From: Plutella xylostella
Lineage: Eukaryota; Arthropoda; Insecta; Lepidoptera; Plutellidae
Assembly (NCBI RefSeq): GCF_932276165.1
Contig: NC_063986.1
Location: forward strand, 1,500,501 to 1,564,500
Length of the DNA stretch: 64,000 nucleotides
Reading direction: 5' to 3'
Part shown: positions 50,861 to 61,529 of the stretch, piece after piece
Layout of the letters: every line of letters begins with the position of its first letter
Numbering within the stretch: the first letter of the stretch is position 1
Notes under the pieces: model-generated
Told to the model about the DNA's origin: nothing
Databases searched by the model: none
Seen by the model: only the letters and a program-made list of their open reading frames with translations
Translations under genes and position numbers: made by a program

Positions 50861-51587
50861 AGTTGAAAACATTTTCAAGCGCGGTCTCCCGTTGAACTCT
50901 TTTGTATGAAAGCTTTTTACTTAACAAAAGAGCGGCTCTGTTATATTTTGTAAGCTTTGTCTTATCTCTATCGGAGCTTTTAATTAAGTGTTTTATTGTT
51001 TTAATAAACATTTTAATTAGTAAGGTTCTATCGCTGATACTAAAATAAATAATACCCGATTAGTTAAAAGTAATGTGAAACTTTAAAGAGAATTTACCTA
51101 GGTATGTAACGGCATATGTATGAAATATTGCTGGAGGATTATGTTACTAAATTAATATGCAAGACACTTAATTCCATAGCTAATGTAGGAAACTTGATAG
51201 GCGTCCGACTGTCTAGCTGTGTTTACGATACGATCTGCAGAACACTTAAGTACTTTCTCAGTCAATTTTCTTATTGGATTCCTACTAGGACTTGTTTGAA
51301 GTGCTTTAAAAGCATCGCACCCGTTTAATGTCAGATAAACTTATTGAATTCATAACCATAATTTATTAAACGGTAGTTTCGTAAAGATATAAACATAATA
51401 CTCAGTATAAATACCAGTCTTAACTCACATGCATTCTAGCGAGGAATTAAGAACATCAATTTACATTTTACAATCATCTCCGCGAACCGAGCAAGCGAAG
51501 TGGGGCAGCAACCTAAAAACGTATCCTAAACCCCCATAAAAATACACGCACAACATTTATAATACCGTTCTGCATCGACATACTTAC

Positions 51588-51635
51588 CCTTTAGACGATC
51601 GGTCCTCGTGAACTGTTGCGTACACACACTACACT
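51588..51635 (-). promoter_or_regulatory. Possible first exon and promoter of the ZP gene
   Basis: The minus strand reads CTAACAGTGTAG (an arthropod initiator-like ACAGT, putative +1 at 51635) and about 48 bases later has a consensus donor AAGG|GTAAGTA. The upstream side, 51640 to 51850, is the most GC-rich non-repeat block nearby, with C and G homopolymer runs. No TATA box is visible. This is pattern matching only; the exon has no coding content and its link to the 37 kb exon is inferred. Confidence 0.3.
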
Positions 51636-51639
51636 GTTA

Positions 51640-53288
51640 GAGGAATGAGTTTTTCAGGTGGGTTCTCGTTTCGAGTGTTTTCCGTTTGGTGTCACGTGCA
51701 AGGGTTGTTTTGGTCTCGGCAGCGGCGTGGGGTCGCCGTGGACGGAGGCACCGGACTGGCGGCGCACCTGCCGCCCCCCCTCCTCCCCCCACCGCTAGAG
51801 GCAGGTGCCGGCGATATCGAGACTTTCAAGCGGTAGTTTTATTTGACCAAACTCTGCGGTTATGGGAGGCGTCAGTCTCCTACGGATTCGGATGATATTC
51901 ACTTGACCGCCTTGTGAGGTAGGCCGCTTAAGGTATTAACTAACCCGGTTAGGGTTGTGCAAAGACAATAACAATCGGTAGGGCAATGACATTGTTTAAC
52001 GGCTCTTTTGAGTCGCGGAAAATAAATGTGTGTTTCGAGAGAAACTTTTAAACATATATTTCCTGTTCGATTTTATTTTCTCACGGTTTCGAGTCAAGTG
52101 CTACGGCTATGACGCGGCTAAAAGGTTTGTCCAGAACGGCTGTTCGTTCTGTTTCCAAGCAAATATATCGATACAAAAACCATCGTAAAGACCCGCCTCT
52201 AACCGACTAGGCACACCGTACACCGACTGATCAAATTAATTACCGCCTCATCTCGTCTCACAGCCGTGGCCACGGTCCGAAGAAAAAAAAAGTCCATCTC
52301 TATCTGGCCTAAAGAAAAAACCGCGTTGAAATATAGTTGTCTCTTTCGTGCGGAGACAAAAAATGCTTGGAATCTTGACGGTAGCGCGTGCCAAATGTGA
52401 AACGGGAGGTTTTCTCTACACCTGTGATGACGTGACGGATGCCGCCGCCGCTGCGGTTAGCTTTCTTCAGGATCAACATGAGGGGATTGTTTGTGACCTT
52501 TTGTGTGTTGGACTAGTGGTTGGTTTAGCGGTCTGTTTGGGCGGTGAATTATTTACTTATAATATTATTATCTTATTGGATTCTGATAGTAGCTATGAGA
52601 AAATGAATGAGAATCCAAGAATGTTACATTAGCAGGCAGCACTACATTTGAGTGGGTAAACTAGATATAAATTATTATAAAAAGATTTTTTTTGATAACA
52701 ATGCATTAAAAAAGAAATGTTTGAAAAAAAAGTACCTTCCTTCATCCTCGTTACAGTAGTATTTTCTTTGGGCTACATTAGGTAGGTATACTAGTTCAAC
52801 ATAACTTAGTCTCCAATGTAAAAAAAGTTTTCATCGGCCGAATGATGAATACCGATATATGTATGTATACTTACCAAACGCACATAAAAAATATACATAT
52901 CATACTCACACGTTATGATTAATTTGTCAAACTACTAGTCATTAAAAAGGGTACTACTTAAACTTGGCCTTTGCACTTTCGCCCAATTCCTAAACAGCAC
53001 TTTAAAATATGCAGGCATGTGTAAGGAATGCCATAGAGAAGGCAAGAATTTACATATGCAATCGTTAAAGTTACCTACTATCTATGGTTGTTAATGAACT
53101 TTGCTATTGGGAATTGAAATACTTTTGGAAATAAATAATATGTACCTAATAATACGTAAACGAAAAAAAGTGCTTCTGAATGACCTTATTAATGGCTTTT
53201 ATTACCGATTCTACCTAGTACCAAGTAATATCAGGTACCTATTTATATTAGTGCTCTGAAAACATGTGTAAAAATAAGTATAACAAAG
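51640..53288. other. Intergenic, GC-rich then AT-rich
   Basis: 51640-51850 is GC-rich and may hold the ZP promoter. Downstream frames (e.g. 52348-52632) lack recognisable domains. Confidence 0.45.
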
Positions 53289-53294
53289 TTTATT
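53289..53294 (-). terminator. Polyadenylation signal of POLR1H
   Basis: AATAAA on the minus strand, 47 bases after the POLR1H stop codon, in an AT-rich context. It supports the call that the 25-base exon is terminal. Confidence 0.7.
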
Positions 53295-53341
53295 CAGTAC
53301 CCCTTAAAACTACTTAATCTACAAACAAAATAAAACACTCT

Positions 53342-56300
53342 TCACGAATTTTCGGTCTCCTTGTACCTGAAAATAAAATCACATGTCACAATTTCTTCAC
53401 AAAAATGCAATATACATACGAAATCTGAATCAACTTTCACTGTCTGTACATTTGAGCAATTAAGTGCAGTGCTCTTGTATGAATCTATCGATTTAATTCA
53501 TACATAATCAATAGGTTAGTCAAGCAGAAACAGTAAAAATGGTTGCCGGGCAGTTAGCGAACAAGAAATCACCATAATAGTAGAATTATCGCCCAATTTA
53601 TCAAAGGAAAATTGAATAACCAAAGTACTCAATCACTAATTGTTACAAATCAGTTTTTTATTAGTAGTCTGATGGATTACGAATCAGTTTAAGTAGTAGT
53701 ATAAGTACGTATACCTATTCGTAAGAAAGTTTAGATGAATGATTTTATTTTGCACACTATTTCTTGCTTGCTCTTCTTGCCAAACTTTCGTTCAATTGAA
53801 ACCGTAATGAGGATATTATTTATTTCTTCACAAAATACACAGACTTCGGACTGTAGTATATTATTATTACGACAGTCAATGTGCCTCGATAACTAGATAT
53901 AGCAATAGGTTTGGTGTAATGGTACGTTCAGGCGCTTTTTAAAATGTATAATTTACTTTATAAAGTAAAGGCTTAGCACTTGCTAGTGAACCGTAGGTTT
54001 GCCAAATAATAATAATGAAGGGGAAAAAACATGGGACGCCGAATAATATTATAACAACAATCTAAGTGGAATAATGAAATAAAATGTACCCAAAATGAAT
54101 GCTTTTATTTTGATATTTTGTTTATACTTCCACTATAAATGCGAATGTTTTGTTATTGTTTAAAAACAATGACACCCAGTATCTTCATTTTAGTTATTTA
54201 ATTCGCGAAGAGAAGACTGACTGTTTATTTGATATGGAAAAGTGTGCGCTAGCTGTTTTAACCGTAATATTATTAGTGATTAGCGTAAGTATTTTTTTAA
54301 TTTTTTTACGCATCATATTTATCGCATTTGAGAAAGTATAAAATAAGGAAGTTCGTTAAAAATAGCCGATTTGTAATTAAGGAATAAGGATTGATGTAAT
54401 TAAGGATTAAGTAGGTACAATCCGTACAATTATAGCTATCATAATATATATCATAATGTATATTACGGTGAAGGAAACCATCGTGAGGAAACCTGCAGTG
54501 TACAGCAACTCGTAATTTAATTTAATAATTTATTAATCGTAATTTCTTATGTATAATGTTTAGCTGTAAGTTTTCCTCTGAATAAATAAATAAATAACTC
54601 TTAGATCAGTATTTGGTTTTTTGGAAAGAACTTGTGGTAAAATACAAATATTATTAATGTACCTATTTGACAGCACCATCAAACATTTCAAGCTGAAGAA
54701 GACTATTTCAAATACTTCAGTGAAGATTACACTAAAAACCTCAAAGACAAAGATGACTGGGTACCGGTGATAAAAAATGCTGAAGTTCGTTTGAAGAAAA
54801 TGTATCAACAATTTGTAAAAGAAGGCAGATTTAAAGAGTTTTTGGAAAACTTTTTTTATATAACTTCGGACTGGGTAACTTAATGATCACAGTGATTTAT
54901 GTGAATTCCATTCTGTATTTTAATAATAATTACCACAGCACATCATTTATTTATTTGTTTCAGTGGGAGAGTTTATAATTTATAACACAGGCAAAAGGAC
55001 ATTGTGCATTTCATATGAAAGCTGTCAGTAGCAGTGATTCGGTCAGTTTTGGTGAACTGTGGCACTTCTATGCAATTAAAGTTATTTACAATTAATAAAG
55101 TAACTACCTAATATGTATTATTTTAGGAAAGCCATGTCAACCATTCCACTAAAGAAGATAAGACATGATTATAATTGTGTTGTTATGCCATGCTGATTTA
55201 TAAATATCTACCTATTTAGGTATTTTAAACTAAAGACACTTGACACAGTTTTTAAACCATTTCAGATTGTGCTACTTACTATTGCTAACTTACCACCACT
55301 GCATATTAGGAATTTAGGATAGTTAGGCTTCTGATCTTACATATTTTTAACAGATAAGATTAATTGCTAATGTGTTGTTGGTGGGAAAGATATCTCTATA
55401 ATTGACTCCTGCGGGTTGACAGGCAGAAATGCTTTAGAGTTAAGTCCACCCTTTGAACTCTTATTTTATAATATTTGTGCAATAAATAATTAATTAATAA
55501 TAATTCATAATATTCACTTACTTGCACTTGGTACATGTATAGAAGACGGTCTGCCCTTCATCAGCGGACCTCAGCTGCAGTGTAGCGTAGGACATGCGGT
55601 CGTTGCCACACTTGGGACACTTCCTCTCGACCACGGGACCGTCAGGCTCGTTACCAACAATGTTCTCTAACGTTGCTGAAGTCACCGTGTTGAAGTGCAC
55701 TGTGTAGTTGAACTTTATGTTGTTGAAATCTGGAAGTAAAGTAAATTATAATAAAATATTATGTAGAGAAAGAAAAATCTATTTAATTAGCTGTATCCTG
55801 AACACTTTTACTGTCACATACTGCCATGAAAATGTGGTAGTTTAAATATAATTGTTTTGGTTACAAATATAACAATAAATAAAGTGGATTGATAAAGTTG
55901 ATCTAACTTTGAATATGGCCAAAAGGGCTTTATATGTATATTAAAGACTTGTAAAGATACTTCCCAAGTACAGCTGATACCCTGAATTGATTGTTTAAAT
56001 TGTGTGGAATGGTTGACCCCCAACAAACAAACAACAAATTGAGGCAATAAACAAAAGCATGGACATTTCCAGAAGGGCTAGTACGGGGTGCATTTAAGAC
56101 GTGACAAAAGTTTTGCATCGCGCTCACTCACTTCGCGCAGTCTCAAGAGCGAGCGGGATGGAAAACTCTTGTCACGTCTTAATAGCGCCCTGTGCTACAT
56201 TGCCAGAGGTTATTAAAAATGGAACTTACTATCGGCATTATAATCAGCACTGCAAGAGTAGCACTTGACGGAACCAAACTCCTGGAGCAAGGGCAATATA

Positions 56301-56353
56301 GAGCCACATTTTGTGCAAAACGCTGTGGCAGCCTTAAATAGAGATTCAGACAT
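53342..56353 (-). CDS. POLR1H: DNA-directed RNA polymerase I subunit RPA12
   Basis: I assemble three coding exons: 56353-56230 (41 codons plus 1 base), 55729-55522 (208 bases) and 53366-53342 (25 bases). Together they make 118 residues and a TGA stop. All boundaries are GT-AG and the phases agree. The product is the TFIIS-like zinc-ribbon subunit of RNA polymerase I, acting in the nucleolus in transcript cleavage and termination. The N-terminal ribbon cysteines are C13, C16, C31 and C34. The C-terminal ribbon cysteines are C79, C82, C107 and C110. The conserved acidic hairpin RSADEGQTVFYTC (residues 95-107) carries the D98-E99 cleavage pair. The last exon adds only YKETENS, the normal family C-terminus, and family length is about 120. 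A 5' untranslated exon is likely at 56488-56470 (initiator ACAGTG, donor GAC|GTAAGT), joined to the coding exon at 56356. Intron 1 holds a MITE; intron 2 (2155 bases) holds a complete plus-strand gene. Confidence 0.95.
54134..54140 (+). promoter_or_regulatory. Candidate TATA box of the nested secreted-protein gene
   Basis: TATAAAT lies 94 bases upstream of the start codon at 54234. A CAGT initiator-like sequence follows at 54177-54180, a little farther than the usual 30 bases, so the pairing is tentative. Confidence 0.35.
54234..54883 (+). CDS. Small secreted protein, two exons, inside POLR1H intron 2
   Basis: Exon 1 (54234-54284) encodes MEKCALAVLTVILLVIS, a textbook signal peptide, and ends at AGC|GTAAGT in phase 0. 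Exon 2 starts after the acceptor tatttgacag at 54674, also phase 0, and runs 69 codons to TAA at 54883. It begins HHQTFQAEEDYFKYFSEDY and ends FYITSDWVT. The predicted protein is 86 residues, about 69 to 70 when mature. It has no cysteine in the mature part, is rich in Lys, Glu, Asp, Phe and Tyr, and looks largely helical (NAEVRLKKMYQQFVKEGRFK). I recognise no family and propose no function. A TATAAAT box sits at 54134-54140, and AATAAA occurs at about 55093. The gene is antisense to and wholly within the long second intron of POLR1H. Matching phases, a signal peptide confined to exon 1 and a 69-codon open exon argue against chance, but no homology or expression supports it here. Confidence 0.72.
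55400..55495 (+). mobile_element. LINE 3' tail in POLR1H intron 2
   Basis: Plus-strand relative: GACTCCTGCGGGTTGACAGG, AAGTCCACCCTTTGA, then TTTGTGCAATAAATAATT. No coding sequence. Confidence 0.55.
56073..56204. mobile_element. AAGACGTGACAAAAG MITE, copy 2, in POLR1H intron 1
   Basis: AAGGGCTAGTACGGGGTGCA at the left and GTCACGTCTTAATAGCGCCC at the right form the inverted repeats. Fully inside the first POLR1H coding-gene intron (55730-56229). Confidence 0.75.
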
Positions 56354-57144
56354 CTTCTGAAAAAGTTTCATTAAAGGTAAATAACATAACCAAGACTTTC
56401 ATTAACTGTAGGAATTCCGTATAAATCTCTGCTAGGTACTTATAAAAAATGATAAGGTTTAGGACTTACGTCCAGATAACTCTTCACTGTCTGCAAAATA
56501 TTTAAAACTTAATGTGAAATTATCATATCATCTCATGAAACAATAGCAAAACATTGGGATAACCTCAAATATAAATTTGACAGCACAACATAAACACACA
56601 GGTAGGCATTTTTTTTGTCTGTGTAATGTGTATTGATTTATGGTATATCTACACACTCACAAAAATAGTACTACAAAGCGTGTTTAACATGGCATTTTAT
56701 CATCATTTAATAGAAGATGAGGGTGGCTCCAAAAAGTATCTTTAGTTTTTAACCTCTACGGGTTGCCCTGGGTTGGGTGCAATGCAAGGAACATAAAGTA
56801 CTTCTCTAACGAGAAGCCTGGATGGGCCCCAATCAAAATGGGCCCCAACAACCGGTAACTAGTGTCTTTTAGAAATAGAAAGTAGGCTTTGTTTATGATG
56901 GATTATTAGTTCATATTTTGATATTTTGACTCCTAACCATAAACCATTACTTCCATGGAAGATCCAAACGCAGCGAGATACTGTTATTATTCTGAGATGT
57001 TATATCTGCAAATAGGCTCAGAATAATAATCCCAACTGCAACTCGGACCAAAACGGAGCTCTTTTCTAACGTTTTTTACCCAGTTCAGTTCAGTTACTAG
57101 TTATTATTCTGTGGTTCAGTTCAATGTATTTAAAAAACACGCAC

Positions 57145-57386
57145 TCACGCCTTGTACTAATGTACTCCCTTGCGGGGTAGGCAGAGGTGCATTGCTGCAC
57201 CCACTTTTCGCCAGAGTGTTATGTTAGTCCCAATGTAATAGGGGGCAAGCCTATTGCCATTTTACGGGCACATCCAAGACCCGAGAACAAATATCTGTAT
57301 TTAAACAAATATCTGCCCCAGCCGGGAATCGAACCCGGGACCATCGGCTCAGTAGTCAGGGTCACTAACCACTACGCCATTCGGTA
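57145..57386 (-). mobile_element. tRNA-headed SINE with a different body
   Basis: The head and first 40 bases (57271-57386, B box in GGGAATCGAACCCGGGACC) match the 35362 SINE. The rest (57145-57270, TACTCCCTTGCGGGGTAGGC, GTGCATTGCTGCACCCAC) belongs to another common lepidopteran SINE. Between Prp18 and POLR1H. Confidence 0.75.
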
Positions 57387-57609
57387 GTATTATTATACAT
57401 AAAAAAACATAAATTGTATTTATTAAACATAAAAAAACACAGTACTATTAACAAAACCAGTTTAATGGTTGTTGTGTTGTGCGCTCTAGTCAAGACCACG
57501 GAAGTAATAAGTTACTTTCATGGACTTGACCTGCCCCCTGGTGGGCAAAGAGTTGGAGGGTACACTATGGTAGGATCTGTATGCATATCCTCATGTCCTA
57601 AGTATAATC

Positions 57610-57800
57610 TGTCTTTCCGACCACGGTGATCCACTGCGAGTTGGTGCGTTCACATCACACATCTTTATTCTTTGTAAATATAAGCTCCTCACCATGTACC
57701 CTCAAGATGCCCTTTAGTACTTACCTCCATAAACTACATAAATTCCAATGAATCCTTACAGACCTACATGTCACGACCGAGTTTGAACCCAGTCATGAGA
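57610..57800 (-). mobile_element. RTE-like LINE fragment between POLR1H and Prp18
   Basis: CCACGGTGATCCACTGCGAG, TTGGTGCGTTCACATCACAC and the following text match the same LINE family in a more diverged form. Confidence 0.4.
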
Positions 57801-57897
57801 AGCACTGAGCTTTACCACAACCGCTTTCCCGACTTAGGTAATAATCATCCTCACATTTGAAAAACAAAAGAAGACACAAGTAAAAATCAAACTAAAC

Positions 57898-57903
57898 TTT
57901 ATT
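57898..57903 (-). terminator. Polyadenylation signal of Prp18
   Basis: AATAAA on the minus strand begins five bases after the TGA at 57911-57909, so the 3' untranslated region should be very short. Confidence 0.65.
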
Positions 57904-57908
57904 CACAA

Positions 57909-60900
57909 TCACTCAACCTTAGTATACTCGACGCACCTAGACGGGTCAGTCGGGAAATACTCTTGACACTTCGTCATCAGTCTCTTCAGGGCTTGAATGT
58001 ACTTTCTCTGGGTCTCATCGTTCATGACGTGAGCTACGTTTTTGGAGAAGATCTTCTCTCGACCGGTTCTCGCGTGGATTCCCACCATGGTCACTCCGAT
58101 GGGCCAGGGCGCGTTGCCGATTGCCATTTGGAGGTATGCGTCGCTCGCCTGTGAAGGTTAGTGGGTTATTAATAGAGGTAAATATCATCATTATCTAATG
58201 GGAGCTGTTGGCCTTGAACCTGTCCCGTAATCTCCGATATACATACAAATACGAAAGACACTATGTATAGATGGGGCTACTTATACATTTCCTTCTACTC
58301 TTCTAAACCTCAACCAATGCTCAGTTTTATATTACAAGTTACCAATTTACCGAGTAACTTGTATTTGATTCTAAACGATCTTTAATAAATATAAATTTTA
58401 CATTAAACATTCCAACCTTAATATAGTTCCTGGACAGCAAATGATTAGTAATCTCAATGAGACTGTCGGTGATATCCTCTGGTAAAGACTTGTTCTTCAG
58501 TTTCCGTGTCAGTGGCTTCAGATACACGCAGGTCTGTTGGTACGTGGCTCGCTGCATCTTGTGTTTCACTGCGGTCTTCTCTGAAGCTGAGGCCGAGTTC
58601 AACTGCTGGCCCCACATCTTTAGTAGAAACTGTGGAATGGAGTGAAAAAATGTTATGTCATGTACATTTTTTTACCTACCGGTTTAATACGCTAATCCGC
58701 TATGTAACACAGATGGGCTGAATTCGGAATAGATCCATGGATGAAATCATTTTTATAACGCTTTGGTGCCTTTAGGTGCTCATTCTTACTCAGAATTTTC
58801 AGAAATAACAATTTACAATATAACGCAATAGGCGGCCTTATCGCTAAAAGCGATCTCTTCCAGGCAACCTTTGGGTGGAGGAGAGACTTAAAGAATAAAT
58901 GAGGAAGGTGTACAAAGTGTAGTAAACATTCATGTTTAATAATACATACTTAAATACATACATACATAATGTAATCAAAGTTAACTATATAGATTTATAT
59001 AATATAGGTAGGTACTATTGCAAGATGGAGGAAAGATAATGTTCTTTTACCTGTTTTTTGAAACCTATAGCTGTCTTCGCAAAACGGATATTTACAGGTA
59101 ATGCATTCCACAGTCTTATAGCTGTCACAGTAAATGAGTTACTGTAAAACTCAGTAGTATGCGATGGGAAATCTAATAAACGCATTTGTGAGGATCTCAT
59201 TGGTCTGTTGTCGGGATGGGTTTTAAAAATGAAACGCTCTTTGAGGTACGTTGGAGTTGAGGGATTGAACAGCACAGAGTAGAGTAAAGAGAGAATATGA
59301 ACATTTCGGCGAAGGCGAATTGGGAGCCACTTGAGTTTATTGCGATATTCGGATATGTGGTGTGGTCATATTTGTGCGTAAACCAAATATGAACCGTATG
59401 CAGAGATTTTGAAGGCGCTCAAGTTTATTCAGTTGCTCCTGGGTGATATCTGAATAGCAGGCGTCGGCGTAGTCGAGAATGGGAAGTAAAAGAGTTTGTG
59501 CAAGCGAGATTTTAGTAGCGGTAGGTAGAAAGTTACGCAGTCTTCTCAGACTGGCTTTGGATGCAAAAATCTTCCGACTTGTAGATTATCTCCAAATTGT
59601 ATATTTGTGTGATAAACTTTTTGAATGTTACCTGTAAAAGTATCAATATGACATTCATGTCATGGTTCCGGTCCCCTTGGCCCATGGTCTTGGCCATGTC
59701 CAGGATGGAGTCGTACGTCACCCAGTCATTTAGATCTTCTTCCTTGGATTTCTCCCCTTCATTCTGGAATGGGAGAATTGGTGGTATTAGTGCTAGCTTT
59801 ATTAAATTGTAAAACAAAGCTAGATGTCACCAAAAATACAGAGTGGAAGTTGGCCATGTGTCAACACAGTCTGATACTAAATAGACTTCGTAAATACACT
59901 ACTTGGTTTAAAGTTCTTTACGAATTTGATTTGAGAATACTGAGCCTGCTTTCAGGGTTATTATAAACTTATGATATTCTCACTCTGAAGATTGGTATAA
60001 TCTGGTAGAATTTGTGTCAATATTTTATTTGTGAATGACTAACCTGTGTTCCTAATGCCAATATTTCATCCAGGTATGCTTGATCCACTTTGTCCATAGC
60101 TTCTTGAAAGTCATTCCTGAAGCCCTGAAATAGATAAAATAACATAATTAGTCAATGAGATTCACGAGAAATAAATGTTACATTTTCGATATTGACAGAG
60201 AGAGATTGGTCATTGTTAGGATAGACCAATATAGTAAAAAAGAGAGAGAGAGCAATGCAGTAAAAAAGTATTGGTACTACTGGTACTAGTCTGTTCTAAA
60301 AAAATAGAGTTTAACCACTACAACATTCAGTAACCAGTAATCTTCCTACTTACTTTATTAGCCTCCGGTTCCTGTATCTCTATCCTGCGCAGCCTGCGGA
60401 ACGCCTGCACCTCACTCTCTGCATACAACAGTATCGGGTGTCCCCGCTCACGAAGCCTCTTCACCACCTCCGCACGAGGCAGGATGGCCGCTTGCTCCGA
60501 GTCTCTGGTCTCTTGACGTACTGGAATAGTATTGTAGTGGATGATTATTGTTTTGGGAAGTAAATGACTTGAAATTTTAATAGTAATAGAAATAAATGTT
60601 TACAAAGAAAAACAACATTGATTTCATGTCATTGTCTCTTCACTGTTGTGTAGGTCTCTAGGTACACAAATACATAGTGGGTTGGCAATAAGGTATAAGT
60701 TGCTAGAAATAATTGAAACCAAGCAATTATAATTGTTGTAATATCTCCAACCTGCCTGACAAGAATGGAGACTATGGCAGTTAAAATCTGGCTATAGAGG
60801 ACGCTCATACTCATATCCTGCAGAGGATATATATTTTTATGGGCTCTGTTTGTGTGCATTTGTACAATATGGGTACCTTTTTCTGCTTTTTCCTCTTCTT

Positions 60901-61529
60901 CCTTAGAGTCCTCTGGCTCTGGTTTGCGAGGTCCATACTTGGCGAGGTATTCTTCTTCCTCTTTGGCTAATAATTCACCTCGCTTGAAATACTTTTTGTT
61001 TGGGTCCTGTAACAAGATATAATGGTTACTAACTTATATATGTATATTAGCTGTTCCCGCGCGCTTCGCTTCGCCCTAAAGTTTTCCCGTGGGAATACCG
61101 GGATAAAAAGTAGCCTATGTTCTTTCCCAGGGTCTAGACCGTAAGTATACCAAATTTCATTCAAATCCGTTCAGTAATTTTGGCGTGAAAGAGTAACAGA
61201 CAGACAGACACAGTTACTTTCGCATTTATAATATTAGTTAGGATTATATACCCAACCCACATTATTTATTATGTAGCTGTGGAATGAAGTGACATGTTCT
61301 CTCATTATAGTGATCTAGATAGTTCCTCTAGGAGTCTTCCTGCCGAGGAATTTCGTGGAAACCTAACATAACCGATAACTAAGGAAGCTGATGAAGAGAT
61401 GAGGAACTCATAATGTTTTTAATATACCTATGTAAACAAAAAACAGAATGTAACAGATGAACTTACGAGTATCTTTTTGTCTTCAAGAAGCTTCCGTTTT
61501 CTTGCTATTTCTGCTTTAAGAATATCCAT
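57909..61529 (-). CDS. Prp18: Pre-mRNA-splicing factor 18
   Basis: Seven coding exons assemble without a break: 61529-61467, 61006-60877, 60520-60354, 60124-60044, 59763-59632, 58629-58417 and 58148-57909. They give 341 residues; the human protein has 342. Prp18 acts in the nucleus in the second step of pre-mRNA splicing with Slu7 and the U5 snRNP. The sequence shows the N-terminal basic start (MDILKAEIARKRKLLEDKK), an acidic lysine-rich linker (EEEEKAEK) and a PRP4-like motif (LPRAEVVKRLRERGHPILLY, residues 78-97). The C-terminal helical Prp18 domain spans about 190 to 335 and includes the highly conserved MAIGNAPWPIGVTMVGIHAR loop (270-289) and QEYFPTDPSRCVEY. Intron 1 carries a Helitron copy and intron 5 a LINE remnant. 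The mRNA end is compact: AATAAA begins 5 bases after the stop. It is co-directional with and upstream of POLR1H, 1.4 kb apart. Confidence 0.97.
58805..59560 (-). pseudogene. LINE reverse-transcriptase C-terminal remnant in Prp18 intron 5
   Basis: On the minus strand from 59560, translation gives ILDYADACYSDITQEQL, then KLERLQNLCIRFIFGLR, then a stop and frameshift. From 59275 another frame reads RPMRSSQMRLLDFPSH and AIRLWNALPVNIR, the conserved C-terminal end of Jockey/CR1-type non-LTR polymerases. The 3' part (58848-58900, reading AAGTCTCTCCTCC) is the untranslated tail. It is clearly a broken copy. It belongs to a different lineage from the 49228 LINE: the two share only the general C-terminal pattern. 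Confidence 0.82.
61047..61243 (-). mobile_element. Non-autonomous Helitron, copy 3, in Prp18 intron 1
   Basis: Minus-strand copy, TCCTAACT to CTAA between A and T. It has only a short GACA repeat (three units) and is the shortest copy. It shares the body with copies 1 and 2. Confidence 0.8.

Noticed and set aside
52348..52632. 94-codon plus frame with a hydrophobic segment
   Set aside because: Alanine run and hydrophobic stretch could suggest a membrane protein, but there is no domain, splice or promoter support.
54560..54811. 83-codon minus frame
   Set aside because: Antisense shadow of exon 2 of the nested secreted-protein gene.
60629..61015. 128-codon minus frame taken as a whole
   Set aside because: Only 61006-60877 is Prp18 exon 2; the rest is read-through into the intron past a GT donor.
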